DNA of 64,000 nucleotides from Actinomycetota bacterium (GTDB lineage Bacteria; Actinomycetota; Acidimicrobiia; Acidimicrobiales; Ilumatobacteraceae). The stretch lies in NCBI GenBank assembly GCA_016871355.1, contig VFZC01000002.1, forward strand, positions 1-64,000, given 5' to 3'. Each line of letters opens with the position of its first letter. Position 1 is the first letter of the stretch. The notes beneath the pieces were generated by a model. The model was not told where the DNA came from. It did not search any database and saw only the letters and a program-made list of their open reading frames with translations. This document shows, piece after piece, positions 7,390-16,796 of the stretch. Made by a program: the position numbers and the translations under genes.

Positions 7390-9053
7390 CTGCGAAACTC
7401 GAATGGAAAGCGCCCGGCCCGGGTCGGTGGGCGCTCGATCGCTCGCACATCAACCAGCCAGCCACGCTGATCAACCAGAGAATCCAAGCGACGGGGGTCA
7501 TCGACGGAACTCGTGAAATGTTCGAGTTCATCGGCGCGCCACTCGATGCTCTCGAGTTCCGTTTCGTGAACGGACTCGTGTACTCGCGAATTCGACCGCT
7601 CATCGCCCCCGACAAACCAGCGGCCAAACTGCCGCCCCTCCCCCTGTTGAAAGTCGCGATTCGTCTGCACCCGCAAATGCGCAAGCGACGCAAGACGGCC
7701 GAGCGGATGCTGGTGGAGCGGCCGTGGCGCGCGGTGGTGGACGACTGGCGTCGCCCCGGAGGTCGACGCGATCAGATCATCGCCCGGAACCTCGAATTGC
7801 AAGACGTCGACCGAGCTTCTCTCAGCGACGAGCAAACAATCACCCACGCCCTCCACGCGATCGCCTGGGCCCACGAGATGATGCGCCTTCACTTCTGGCT
7901 GCACGGCTTCGATCTCGGCCCGATCGGCTTCCTTCTCTTTTCCGCTGATTCCTGGGGAATCGAGCGCAGCGAACTCGTCCCACTTCTCGAAGGTGCATCG
8001 CCATCCACATCCGAGGCCGAGCGCATCTTGCTCCGCATCAAGAAGATGGTCGATGCATCAGGCCGTCAACCTCACGATCTCGACGAGATGCAGGCGATCT
8101 CCGACGACATCCGATCCGAGATCGACGCCTTCCTCCGGGTTCGAGGCGCCTTGATCTTCTCCCGCTACGACATCGACGGGTTGTGCCTCAACGAAGCACC
8201 CGATCTCCTCTTCACGTCGATCATGGCCGCGCGCGACGAAAGCGAGCGGACCAACGAAGTGATCGAACGAACTCGCCGTCTCACAGAGCGCGTTCGTGAG
8301 CGCATCCCGGCCCATTTCCGTAACGACTTCGACGACAAGTTGACCGAAGCTCGCGCCGCGATGGATCTTCGCGACGACAACGGACCCAACACTCTCGAGT
8401 GGCCGAACGGTCTGATCAGACTCGCTCTCCTCGAAGTCGGCCGACGTCTGGCCGCGCGGGGTCTGGTGCACGAAGCACACCACGCTCTCGAACTCGACGA
8501 GTCCGAGGTAAGTGTCGAACTCTTCAGCGGTCGTAGTCCATCGGCCGACACGCTCGCTCAGCGCGCGCAATGGCGAACCACCGATGTCTCGGATGCGCCG
8601 CGCGTGCTCGGAACTCCCGAACCTCCCCCGCCGCTCGACGCGCTGCCTCCGGCCATGGCCCACATCGCCGGTGGCATGCAGACGATCCTGGCCGAGGCGG
8701 GTCTCGACGGAGAGGTTCGCACCACCGGACTCACCGGTGTCGGCGTCGGCGAAGGCGTGCACCGTGGTCGCGTGTGTCGCGCCGATTCGCCCGAAGACGC
8801 AATCGCCAACCTGCAAGACGGCGATGTTCTCGTCGTTCCGTGCACGACGCCGGCCTACAACATGGTGCTCGCCATGGCGGGTGCAGTCGTCACCGCCGAG
8901 GGCGGTGTGTTGAGTCACGCCGCGGTGCTGGCCCGTGAACTCGGGATTCCGGCGGTGATCGGTGCGCCCGAAGCGATGAACACGTTGCACGACGGCATGA
9001 TCGTCGACGTCGACGCCGTCGCCGGCGAGATCCGCATCGTGGCCAACACCTGA
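7386..9053 (+). CDS. PEP-utilising-enzyme phosphohistidine protein without ATP-grasp domain
   Basis: The last 100 of 555 residues form a phosphohistidine swivelling domain: EGGVLSHAAVLARELGIPAV contains the phospho-accepting histidine H511 seen in PEP synthase, pyruvate phosphate dikinase and rifampin phosphotransferase. The first 380 residues are mostly helical and resemble the substrate domain of rifampin phosphotransferase-like enzymes only in layout. The ATP-grasp domain that normally charges the histidine is absent. Phenylphosphate synthase splits these functions over subunits, so an ATP-binding partner may be encoded elsewhere. It is coupled to the MarR gene (4-nt overlap) and 2 bp from a flavin monooxygenase gene. 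Domain call firm, function open. Confidence 0.8.
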   Translation: MTAKLEWKAPGPGRWALDRSHINQPATLINQRIQATGVIDGTREMFEFIGAPLDALEFRFVNGLVYSRIRPLIAPDKPAAKLPPLPLLKVAIRLHPQMRKRRKTAERMLVERPWRAVVDDWRRPGGRRDQIIARNLELQDVDRASLSDEQTITHALHAIAWAHEMMRLHFWLHGFDLGPIGFLLFSADSWGIERSELVPLLEGASPSTSEAERILLRIKKMVDASGRQPHDLDEMQAISDDIRSEIDAFLRVRGALIFSRYDIDGLCLNEAPDLLFTSIMAARDESERTNEVIERTRRLTERVRERIPAHFRNDFDDKLTEARAAMDLRDDNGPNTLEWPNGLIRLALLEVGRRLAARGLVHEAHHALELDESEVSVELFSGRSPSADTLAQRAQWRTTDVSDAPRVLGTPEPPPPLDALPPAMAHIAGGMQTILAEAGLDGEVRTTGLTGVGVGEGVHRGRVCRADSPEDAIANLQDGDVLVVPCTTPAYNMVLAMAGAVVTAEGGVLSHAAVLARELGIPAVIGAPEAMNTLHDGMIVDVDAVAGEIRIVANT

Positions 9054-9055
9054 CG

Positions 9056-10225
9056 ATGCGCATCGTCATCGTCGGAGCCGGAATCGGCGGACTGGCAGCA
9101 GCCGCCCTCCTCAGCCGTGAAGGTCACCAGGTCACGGTCGTGGAGACCGCCTGTGAACTCGGCGACGTGGGAGCGGGCATACAGATGAGTCCCAACGGAG
9201 TGGGAGTTCTCGATCGCCTCGACCTCGGCGATGCGGCCCGGGCGATCGGCTGTACACCCGATCGCATCGTGATTCGCCGTTGGCAGGACGACAACGAGTT
9301 GATGACGATGCCAATGGGATCGCTCGCCGAGCAGCGCTGGGGTCAGCCCTATTACTCGATGTATCGGCCCGACGTGATCGAGATCCTGGCTTCACGATGC
9401 GAGCACGTCGATCTTCGTCTCGGATCACGAGTGATCGCCATCGATCATGACGATCCGAGCATCACGCTTCTAGCCGGTGAGACTCTCGATGCCGACATCG
9501 TTGTTGGCGCCGATGGCATCCATTCGATCGTGCGCACGAGTGCCTTCGGTCCGCAGCCGACTCGTTTCAGCGGTTTCGTCGCCTACCGCGCACTCGTTCC
9601 GCGGGACGACGTGAACGATCTCCCGGTGGAAGTGACCAACCGCGTGGGGCCCGACGGTCACATCGTCAGCTACTTCGTGGGCCGCGAACGCCGCTTCCTC
9701 AATCTGGTGTGCATCTACGAAGACGCTTCGTGGGACGTCGAATCGTGGAACGAACCTGGTGATCCCGAGACGCTGCGCGCTCGCTTCGCCGACTGGTCGC
9801 CGTCGGTGCGTCGAGTTCTCGATCGGGTACGCGAGCCGGTGTTCCGGTGGGCACTGCACGACCGTGAACCGTTGCCTCGCTGGTCGCGGAGCAACACCAC
9901 CCTGCTCGGCGATGCCTGCCATCCGATGGTTCCTTTCATGGCGCAAGGTGCGTGCCAAGCCCTGGAGGACGCGGCCGCTCTCACCGACGCGTTGTCACAG
10001 CACACCGACGTCACAGCGGCTCTCGACGAATACGAGCAGCGCCGTCGACCCCGAACGGCCGATATTCAAGGTCGATCGTTCGCCAACGCAACCACGTATC
10101 ACCTACCCGATGGCGAACAGCAAGCACAGCGCGACGCCGTGTACACCACTGCGACACATCGCGGGGCCGATGGCCTGGCCGCGTTCGACTGGCTCTACGG
10201 CCCCGGCAAGACTGAAGGGGTCTAG
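9056..10225 (+). CDS. FAD-dependent aromatic monooxygenase (salicylate hydroxylase-like)
   Basis: A 389-aa class A flavoprotein monooxygenase. It shows the dinucleotide motif GAGIGGLAA (residues 7-15), the DG motif in GADGIHSIVR and the GD motif in LLGDACHPMVPFMAQG, in the right order. Relatives (salicylate hydroxylase, 3-hydroxybenzoate 6-hydroxylase, UbiH-type) hydroxylate a phenolic ring with NAD(P)H and O2. Third gene after marR and the PEP-utilising protein, 2 bp from the latter. With the divergent extradiol dioxygenase operon it suggests ring hydroxylation before cleavage; the compound is unknown. Confidence 0.87.
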   Translation: MRIVIVGAGIGGLAAAALLSREGHQVTVVETACELGDVGAGIQMSPNGVGVLDRLDLGDAARAIGCTPDRIVIRRWQDDNELMTMPMGSLAEQRWGQPYYSMYRPDVIEILASRCEHVDLRLGSRVIAIDHDDPSITLLAGETLDADIVVGADGIHSIVRTSAFGPQPTRFSGFVAYRALVPRDDVNDLPVEVTNRVGPDGHIVSYFVGRERRFLNLVCIYEDASWDVESWNEPGDPETLRARFADWSPSVRRVLDRVREPVFRWALHDREPLPRWSRSNTTLLGDACHPMVPFMAQGACQALEDAAALTDALSQHTDVTAALDEYEQRRRPRTADIQGRSFANATTYHLPDGEQQAQRDAVYTTATHRGADGLAAFDWLYGPGKTEGV

Positions 10226-10258
10226 AGTTGGGCTCTCATCACAACGACGAGGGACATC

Positions 10259-11371
10259 GTGTACGAAAAGACATTGATCACACGATCGGGCACTGCGCGA
10301 GATGCGGGCCTCGATGTCACACGCGTGATCGCACTTCTCGGAATCATCGTCGTCAACTACCACGGCTATCTCAACGGAGCCCAGGCTCTTGGCTACAACC
10401 AGAGCAATTTGCTCCTACGACTTCTTGATCCATGGAACGGAATCCTCGTCTTCAGCCCCGTGGTCTTCGTTGTAGCCGCCGGTATTGGTTGCGCACTTCT
10501 CACCAACGCCGCTCGGGAGTCAGAGGACGCTGGTGCTGTCTCGACGATGCGTTGGGTCCTGGTTCGTCGAGGGGTGACTCTTCTTCTCGCTGGTCTGATC
10601 TTCGATTGGATCTGGGCCGGAACGATCCTTCCCTACTTCGGTACCTACTTCCTGCTCGCCTCGATCATCTTCACGTGGCGGCCACGAGCCATCGTCACGC
10701 TTTCGCTCACTGCAACTTTGGGTGCCGCGGCTCTCTCGTGGTGGAGATTCGAGCGCGCAGTCGATGGATACTCCACGGCTTGGCTTTCACCTCGATGGAT
10801 CGTTACTCCGAGAAATCTCGTCTTCCGACTCTTCATCGACTACACCCACCCGGTGTTACCCTGGTTTACGTACTTCTGCGCCGGACTTCTCGTCGGACGC
10901 GCATGGAAGACATTCGTCGATCGGCGGCGACTGATCATGGCCGCGTGCGCAGCGGTCGCCGCTGTTTCTTTCACGATCAGTGCCCTCGCTCTTCATCTTT
11001 CAGATGGACTTACTCAACACCTGTTGAGCACCGACCCCTTCCGGCGAGGCATCCTCGCAACCGTGGCGTACACCGCCATTGGCGTCGGATTTATTGCTCT
11101 CGTGGTCACCTTCGTTGATCGCCGCCGATCAAATCGCTGGGTCGGTGTTGCTCAGCGAGTCGGCGCGAGCACATTGACCATGTACGTCCTCCATGCATTC
11201 GTCTACAACGCGGTCGTCAACTGGTGGAGTTGGATCGATCCCACCGGTTTCGATGTCGCCGCGCTCTTTGGCCTCATCACGTGGACCTGCCTGGTGATCA
11301 TTGCCTTTCTCTGGACCAACCGATTCGGACGTGCCCCGCTCGAGTACGTGCTCCGTCGCATCGGCGGCTAG
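10259..11371 (+). CDS. DUF418/acyltransferase-like multispanning membrane protein
   Basis: A 370-aa membrane protein with about nine or ten hydrophobic helices. The N-terminal GLDVTRVIALLGIIVVNYHG and the C-terminal FGRAPLEYVLRRI match DUF418 and related acetyltransferase-like membrane proteins. Function is not established; transfer of acyl groups across the membrane is a guess from distant homology. The GTG start at 10259 places the first helix at residues 18-35. It is separated from the upstream cluster by 33 bp and converges with the alpha/beta hydrolase, overlapping its end by 4 bp. Confidence 0.7.
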   Translation: MYEKTLITRSGTARDAGLDVTRVIALLGIIVVNYHGYLNGAQALGYNQSNLLLRLLDPWNGILVFSPVVFVVAAGIGCALLTNAARESEDAGAVSTMRWVLVRRGVTLLLAGLIFDWIWAGTILPYFGTYFLLASIIFTWRPRAIVTLSLTATLGAAALSWWRFERAVDGYSTAWLSPRWIVTPRNLVFRLFIDYTHPVLPWFTYFCAGLLVGRAWKTFVDRRRLIMAACAAVAAVSFTISALALHLSDGLTQHLLSTDPFRRGILATVAYTAIGVGFIALVVTFVDRRRSNRWVGVAQRVGASTLTMYVLHAFVYNAVVNWWSWIDPTGFDVAALFGLITWTCLVIIAFLWTNRFGRAPLEYVLRRIGG

Positions 11372-12300
11372 CCGGCGAGAAGGTCACCGCAGAGGACAAC
11401 CGTGGCCGACACCAACGCGTGCGGTGATTCCCACGGCACGAAATGTCCGCAGTCGCGCAACAGGAACGGCCCCACGTGATCGTCAAACACGTGAGCGGCC
11501 ATCTGGTCGAACGCCGGGTAGATCACATGGTCGCTCGGCCCGAACATGATGAGCGTTCGCGTGCGAGCATTGCGTCCGAGCACCGGCGGCTCCGATCGCT
11601 TGGCCGCATCGAACACCGATTCGTAACCGCCGAATGAAGCGCGCAACGACTCGGCCCGCGCGAATGGCTCGGTGTGGAAGTCGATCTCGGCGGCGTCGAA
11701 CGACCCCGGATGAGCCCAGAAGCGACTCGAGTAGAAGGTACCGATGTAGCGACGGCGTTCGGCTTCGGTGGACAGTTCCGCCGCCAGAGCGTCGGCATCG
11801 GTCCCCTGGCGGATGAAATAGTCGGCGGCCTCGCGCGGCGGTCGGGTGCCCACGATGCCATCCATGCGCTCCTTGTCGTACGGGAGCGGTGAGTTGAAGA
11901 GAACCATCCGCGACACGAAGTCGGGCCACCGCAACGCCATCTCCTGAATCACCGGGCCACCCAGATCACCGCCGAGCAACACCGCGCTTTCATAACCGAG
12001 ATGTTCGTGTACGAGGGAGTGAAGGTCGCGAGCGTGTGACGGAGTGTCGTAGAGGCCATCGGCGGCGAGCCCGCTGTCGCCGAACCCGCGCAGGTCGGGC
12101 ACGATCACGTCGAAGCCAGCAGCGGCCAGCGGCTCGATCACTTTCCAGAAAATCCGTTTCGACTCGGGCCAACCGTGCACGCACACCAAAGCCGGACCCG
12201 GCGTGCCCCGACGAGAACGCTCGAGTACGAAGGCCTGGTCGAATCCGCGCGCGTTCGAGCGATGCACCGCAAAGCGCGTCGGATCGAGGTGCTTGTCCAT
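11368..12300 (-). CDS. Alpha/beta hydrolase, epoxide hydrolase/haloalkane dehalogenase type
   Basis: A 310-aa alpha/beta-hydrolase. The oxyanion motif HGWPE (42-46) and the aspartate nucleophile D112 in GGDLGG are those of epoxide hydrolases and dehalogenases rather than serine esterases; the late CGHFVPWESP supplies the catalytic histidine. It probably opens an epoxide or ester-like bond through a covalent aspartyl intermediate. I used the ATG at 12300; an ATG at 12321 would add seven residues, and longer versions would run into the divergent decarboxylase gene. Substrate unknown. Confidence 0.85.
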   Translation of the reverse strand: MDKHLDPTRFAVHRSNARGFDQAFVLERSRRGTPGPALVCVHGWPESKRIFWKVIEPLAAAGFDVIVPDLRGFGDSGLAADGLYDTPSHARDLHSLVHEHLGYESAVLLGGDLGGPVIQEMALRWPDFVSRMVLFNSPLPYDKERMDGIVGTRPPREAADYFIRQGTDADALAAELSTEAERRRYIGTFYSSRFWAHPGSFDAAEIDFHTEPFARAESLRASFGGYESVFDAAKRSEPPVLGRNARTRTLIMFGPSDHVIYPAFDQMAAHVFDDHVGPFLLRDCGHFVPWESPHALVSATVVLCGDLLAG

Positions 12301-12328
12301 GCGGGCAAGGTAGCCCTGCATCACTAGC

Positions 12329-13741
12329 GTGACGAACATGGACGCCAAAGAATTCCGGACCCAGGGTCGAGCCGTGGTCGACATAATCGCCGACTACCTC
12401 GAAACGTTGGACGCACGACCCGTCACGTCCGACGCGCAACCCGGTGACGTTCGACGCGGTCTTCCCGAGCATCCCCCGAGTTCTCCCGAACCGTTCGACG
12501 CGATCCTCACCGACGTGCGCGACATCGTGATGCCCGGCCTCACCCACTGGCAGCACCCAAAGTTCTTCGCGTACTTCCCCGGCAATTCGTCGTACCCGTC
12601 GATCCTGGCCGATCTCTTGACGGCTGGTCTCGGTGTCCAGGGCATGAGTTGGGTCACGTCACCGGCCTGCACCGAAGTCGAAACCTTGATGCTCGACTGG
12701 ATGCACGAGTTGCTCGACCTGCCGGCTCAGTTTCGATCGACATCCGACAACGGCGGCGGAGTGATTCAGGGTTCGGCCAGCGAAGCCACGCTGTCGTCCA
12801 TCCTCGCCGCGCGACACCGCATCACCAGCGGACGCGTGAACACCGACGGCAATACGAGCAAACTCGTGGCGTACTGCACGTCCCAGGCTCACTCCAGTAT
12901 CGAGAAGGGTCTACGCATCGCCGGAATCGGCACCGATCGTGTGCGCGTCGTTCCCCACAACGAGTCGTTCGCAATGAACGTGAGCGAACTCGAGCGAATG
13001 ATCGAAGCCGACCGTGCGAACAAACTCGTTCCCTTCTGGGTGTGCTCCACTCACGGCACCACCTCATCAGGTGCCTTCGACCCCACCGCCGACATCGCCC
13101 CCATCACACGGCGACACGGAATGTGGCTGCACGTCGACGGAGCGATGCACGGCATCGCGGCTCTGGCCCCCGAGCACCGATGGGTGAACGAAGGTCTCGA
13201 ACTGGCCGACAGCTACTGCACCAATCCGCACAAGTGGATGGGCGTCAATTTCGACTGCGATCTCTTCTGGGTCGCCGACCGCACCGCGTTGCTCGGTGCA
13301 CTCAGCATCCTCCCCGAGTACCTCCGCTCGGCCGCTGCACAGTCGGGCCAAGCGATCGACTACCGCGACTGGCAGATTCCGCTCGGCCGTCGCTTTCGAT
13401 CGCTGAAGTTGTGGTTCGCCATACGCGCCGAGGGCATCGACTACTTCCGGTCGATGATCCGTCGTCACGTGGGCCTCACGCAAGAACTCGCCTCGTGGGT
13501 GGCCGCCGACGATCGCTTCGAGATCGTCGCCCCGCATCCACTCAATCTGTTGTGTCTGCGCCTGCGGGCCGGTGATCAAGCCACCGACTCCCTCGTCGAA
13601 CGGGCCAACGAAACGCGCGAAGCACTCTTCACCCGGACGGTGCTGGGCGACCGCAGCGTTCTGCGCGTCTCCATCGGCAGTCGCACGACCGAGCGACATC
13701 ACGTGGCCGAGGCGTGGGAATTACTGCGGGTTCACGCGTAG
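12329..13741 (+). CDS. PLP-dependent aromatic-L-amino-acid decarboxylase family (group II)
   Basis: A 470-aa group II decarboxylase (DOPA/tryptophan/tyrosine decarboxylase-like). The PLP lysine is K302 in NPHKWMGV, the cofactor aspartate D270 lies in WLHVDGAMHG, and H188 in SQAHSSIEK stacks on the PLP ring. The N-terminal HWQHPKFFAYFPGNSSYPS is highly typical. It would convert an aromatic amino acid to the amine and CO2; which one cannot be read. The GTG at 12329 is used; ATG at 12338 is an alternative. Divergent from the hydrolase gene; the FMN riboswitch follows. Confidence 0.92.
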   Translation: MTNMDAKEFRTQGRAVVDIIADYLETLDARPVTSDAQPGDVRRGLPEHPPSSPEPFDAILTDVRDIVMPGLTHWQHPKFFAYFPGNSSYPSILADLLTAGLGVQGMSWVTSPACTEVETLMLDWMHELLDLPAQFRSTSDNGGGVIQGSASEATLSSILAARHRITSGRVNTDGNTSKLVAYCTSQAHSSIEKGLRIAGIGTDRVRVVPHNESFAMNVSELERMIEADRANKLVPFWVCSTHGTTSSGAFDPTADIAPITRRHGMWLHVDGAMHGIAALAPEHRWVNEGLELADSYCTNPHKWMGVNFDCDLFWVADRTALLGALSILPEYLRSAAAQSGQAIDYRDWQIPLGRRFRSLKLWFAIRAEGIDYFRSMIRRHVGLTQELASWVAADDRFEIVAPHPLNLLCLRLRAGDQATDSLVERANETREALFTRTVLGDRSVLRVSIGSRTTERHHVAEAWELLRVHA

Positions 13742-13761
13742 GCTGGCCGGACAACTGAAAC

Positions 13762-13900
13762 CACCTCGTGCGGGGTGTGGGTGAAAGTCCCAACCGGCGG
13801 TGAGAGCCCGCGAACCCGGAGTCGGCAGCGATGTCGACGCCGGGCCGATCCGGTGAAATTCCGGAGCCGACGGTCAGAGTCCGGATGGGAGCACGGGTGC
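13762..13900 (+). promoter_or_regulatory. FMN riboswitch (RFN element)
   Basis: The aptamer shows the RFN landmarks in order: GGGTGAAAGTCCCAACCGGC, GGTGAGAGCCCGCGA, GGTGAAATTCCGG, AGCCGACGGT, AGAGTCCGGATGGGAG, closed by a P1 pairing of CTCGTGC with GCACGGG. It precedes ribD and should lower expression when FMN is abundant. A possible -10 box TAGGCT (13739-13744) would start the transcript just upstream. Confidence 0.97.
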
Positions 13901-13941
13901 GTCACTGCTGGCCGAGCCTGCTCGGTCGGTCGTAGCGTTCC

Positions 13942-13966
13942 GTCTCGTCTCGCACGAGCCGGAGAC
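13942..13966 (+). promoter_or_regulatory. Shine-Dalgarno-sequestering hairpin of ribD
   Basis: GTCTC (13942-13946) pairs with GAGAC (13962-13966), burying the GGAG ribosome site at 13961-13964, which is 7 nt before the ribD ATG. No T-tract terminator lies between aptamer and gene, so the riboswitch probably acts on translation. Confidence 0.6.
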
Positions 13967-13971
13967 CACAC

Positions 13972-14979
13972 ATGACCGACCACACGATGATGCAACGGGC
14001 ACTGGCTGCCGCCGCAACGGCGCGCACCGTCGCGTCGCCGAATCCGTGGGTCGGATGCGTGATCGTCACCACTGATGGACGCGTGTTCGACGGGGCCACC
14101 GAAGAGCCCGGTCGTCGCCACGCCGAACGCGTCGCGCTCGATGCGGCGCGCGCTGCCAGCGCCGATGTGCGCGGCGCGACCGTGTACACAACGCTCGAGC
14201 CGTGTAGCCACCATGGCCGCACACCACCGTGCCTCGACGCACTCTTCGAGGCGGGCGTGTCGCGAGTTGTAGCGGCGCTCGAAGACCCCGACTCGAACGT
14301 GGCTGGAAACGGTTTCGCCGCCTTGCGTGCGGCTGGTATCACCGTCGACGTCGGCTGTTGTTCCGATGAAGCGACCGAGCAACTGCTCCCCTATCTCCAT
14401 CATCGACGCACGGGGCGCCCTTTCGTGATCGTGAAGTTGGCCGCCACCGTCGACGGCCGCACCGCCGCAGCCGACGGTACGAGTCAGTGGATCACCGGCG
14501 ACCAAGCCCGCCGTGCGGCGCATCAGTTGCGTGCCGAGAGCGATGCGATCCTCGTGGGTGCGGGCACGGTGCGCGCCGACGATCCGTCACTCACCACCCG
14601 CCTCGTGCCCGGTCGATCGCCGCGTCGCGTGGTGCTCGGTTCGGCTCCGAAGAACGCTCAGGTTCATCCATGTCTCGAGTGGTCGGGTGAGCTCGAGCCA
14701 CTTCTCGATCAACTCGGCTCGGACGGCGTGGTGCAATTGCTCGTGGAGGGCGGCGCCGCCGTGGCCGGCGAGTTCCATCGCCGCGGGCTCGTGAACCGCT
14801 ACGTCGCCTACCTGGCCCCGGCCTTCATGGGCGGGAGCGACGGCACTCCTCTGTTCAGCGGGAATGGTGCGCCGTCCATTGCAGATCTCAGGCGCGGACG
14901 GTTCGTTCGCGTCACCCCGGTGGGCGGCGATTTGGAGATCGTCGTCGATCCGTCGATAGTGAGGAGTAGTCATGACTGA
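13972..14979 (+). CDS. ribD: Bifunctional riboflavin-specific deaminase/reductase
   Basis: Catalyses deamination and then side-chain reduction of the pyrimidine intermediate in riboflavin synthesis. The N-terminal deaminase domain has the zinc set H50 and E52 (HAE), C78 and C87 ([11 protein letters not shown]); the reductase domain starts near residue 148 ([10 protein letters not shown]) with [12 protein letters not shown] and [11 protein letters not shown]. At 335 aa it is on the short side because the segment between about 210 and 235 is compact. First gene after the FMN riboswitch; overlaps ribBA by 8 nt. Confidence 0.96.
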   Translation: MTDHTMMQRALAAAATARTVASPNPWVGCVIVTTDGRVFDGATEEPGRRHAERVALDAARAASADVRGATVYTTLEPCSHHGRTPPCLDALFEAGVSRVVAALEDPDSNVAGNGFAALRAAGITVDVGCCSDEATEQLLPYLHHRRTGRPFVIVKLAATVDGRTAAADGTSQWITGDQARRAAHQLRAESDAILVGAGTVRADDPSLTTRLVPGRSPRRVVLGSAPKNAQVHPCLEWSGELEPLLDQLGSDGVVQLLVEGGAAVAGEFHRRGLVNRYVAYLAPAFMGGSDGTPLFSGNGAPSIADLRRGRFVRVTPVGGDLEIVVDPSIVRSSHD

Positions 14980-16210
14980 TTTCGAGTTCGCTCCCATCGA
15001 GGACGTGATCGCCGCCATCGGGCGCGGAGAGATAATTGTGATGGTCGACGACGAAGATCGCGAGAACGAGGGCGATCTCATCATGGCCGCACAGTTCGCC
15101 ACATCCGAGAAGATCAACTTCATCGTGCGCCACACGTCAGGAGTGGTGGTGGCCCCGCTGTCGGGTGAGCGCTGCGACGATCTGCGTCTGCCGCTGATGG
15201 TCGAGCACAACACCGAGAGCCACCGCACTGCGTTCACCGTGTCGGTCGATCTCATCGAAGGAACGTCCACCGGTATCTCGGCGTCCGATCGTGCGGCCAC
15301 TCTGCGTGCTCTGGCCGATCCGCAGGTGGGTTTCGCAGCCTTTGCGCGACCCGGCCACATTTTCCCCTTGCGCGCGCGTGAGGGTGGAGTGTTGAAGCGA
15401 GCCGGTCATACCGAAGCCGCCGTCGATCTCGCGCGTATGGCCGGCCTCGAACCGGCCGGAGTGATCTGCGAGATCACCAATGAGGACGGCACGATGTCAC
15501 GCCTGCCGCAACTCATCGAGTTCGCCAAAGAACACGGACTGCTGCTGTCGAGCATCGCCGAGTTGATCAAGCACCGCCGTCGTCATGAGAAGTTGGTGAC
15601 GCGAATCGGACAGGCCCAAGTTCCCACCGAGTGGGGCACGTTCACCTGCACCGCGTATCGTAGCCAGATCGACGACATCGAACACCTGTCGTTCAGCATC
15701 GGCGACGTCGACGACGGAGAGCCGGTTCTGGTTCGTGTGCACTCCGAGTGCCTCACCGGCGACGTGTTCGGTAGCCGTCGTTGCGACTGCGGACCGCAGC
15801 TCGATTCGGCCATGCGTCTCATCGGCGAAGCCGGTCGCGGAGTCGTCGTGTATCTGCGCGGTCACGAGGGGCGCGGCATCGGTATCGGCCACAAGATCCG
15901 CGCGTACTCGCTGCAGGACAAGGGTCTCGACACCGTCGATGCCAACACCGAATTGGGCCTACCCATCGACAGTCGCGAGTATGGCATCGGCGCGCAGATC
16001 ATCGCCGATCTCGGCGTGACGAAGTTGCGCCTCATGACCAACAACCCGTCGAAGTACGGCGGCCTCGCGGGGTACGGACTCGAAGTGGTCGATCGCGTCG
16101 CACTCGACACGCACGCGACGCCCGAGAACATCAAGTACCTCGAGACCAAGCGCGATCGCATGGGCCACCTGCTCGACCTGCCGTCGAGGGCGCCGAAGGG
16201 AGCGAACTGA
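14972..16210 (+). CDS. ribBA: 3,4-DHBP synthase / GTP cyclohydrolase II
   Basis: Fusion enzyme making both riboflavin precursors. The N-terminal DHBP synthase domain (1-205) carries [11 protein letters not shown] at 26-36 and the HTSG loop; the C-terminal GTP cyclohydrolase II domain has the zinc cysteines C260, C271 and C273 in [16 protein letters not shown] and the GHEGRGIG loop. At 412 aa it is full length. Overlaps ribD by 8 nt and lies 1 nt before ribH, so all three are translated from one riboswitch-controlled mRNA. Its product feeds RibH. Confidence 0.97.
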   Translation: MTDFEFAPIEDVIAAIGRGEIIVMVDDEDRENEGDLIMAAQFATSEKINFIVRHTSGVVVAPLSGERCDDLRLPLMVEHNTESHRTAFTVSVDLIEGTSTGISASDRAATLRALADPQVGFAAFARPGHIFPLRAREGGVLKRAGHTEAAVDLARMAGLEPAGVICEITNEDGTMSRLPQLIEFAKEHGLLLSSIAELIKHRRRHEKLVTRIGQAQVPTEWGTFTCTAYRSQIDDIEHLSFSIGDVDDGEPVLVRVHSECLTGDVFGSRRCDCGPQLDSAMRLIGEAGRGVVVYLRGHEGRGIGIGHKIRAYSLQDKGLDTVDANTELGLPIDSREYGIGAQIIADLGVTKLRLMTNNPSKYGGLAGYGLEVVDRVALDTHATPENIKYLETKRDRMGHLLDLPSRAPKGAN

Positions 16211-16211
16211 C

Positions 16212-16703
16212 ATGACCCGCCTCAACCACGCCAACGCGCTCTCGTTCGATGGCTCAGGCCTGAGCATCGCGATCGTGTGCGCGCGCTTCAACGATCACAT
16301 CGGCAAAGAATTACTGGCCGGCGCGTATCGCGGACTCGAGCGCTGCCAGGTCGCGCGCGATCGAATTGACGAGGTGTGGGTGCCCGGTGCCTTCGAAGTA
16401 CCGCTGGCCGCCACCACACTCGCTCGCAGCGGAAAGTACGACGCCGTCGTCACCCTCGGTGCGGTCATTCGTGGCGACACCGCACACTTCGACTTCGTGG
16501 CTGGTGAGTGCGCGCGCGGAATCCAGAGCGCGCAGATCGACACGGGCGTGCCGATCATGTTCGGCGTTCTGACCGTCGACACCAATCAGCAAGCGATCGA
16601 TCGTTCGGGCCCCGGTATCGACAACAAGGGCGACGAAGCCGCGGTGGGTGCCGTCGAGATGGCACTTCTGGTCAACGGCATCAACGACTCCGTCGAGTTC
16701 TGA
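16212..16703 (+). CDS. ribH: 6,7-dimethyl-8-ribityllumazine synthase
   Basis: Condenses the RibD-pathway pyrimidine with 3,4-dihydroxybutanone phosphate to lumazine. The 163-aa protein shows the family blocks ARFND (near 18), WVPGAFEVP, LGAVIRGDTAHFDFV (catalytic histidine) and FGVLT. Last gene of the visible rib operon. Riboflavin synthase (ribE), which uses this product and often sits between ribD and ribBA, is not encoded here and must lie elsewhere. The next gene has its own ribosome site 80 bp downstream. Confidence 0.97.
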   Translation: MTRLNHANALSFDGSGLSIAIVCARFNDHIGKELLAGAYRGLERCQVARDRIDEVWVPGAFEVPLAATTLARSGKYDAVVTLGAVIRGDTAHFDFVAGECARGIQSAQIDTGVPIMFGVLTVDTNQQAIDRSGPGIDNKGDEAAVGAVEMALLVNGINDSVEF

Positions 16704-16796
16704 TCACACCCTGATCCTCTGATCGCGTCGCCGATGAGGCGGTGCTGACTCCACCTTTGGTCTCCGGCACGGGCCGGAAACCGAACGGAGGAGCGC

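Noticed and set aside
13739-13744. TAGGCT as the promoter of the rib leader
   Set aside because: Well placed as a -10 box but no -35 could be matched; mentioned with the riboswitch, not listed as a separate feature.
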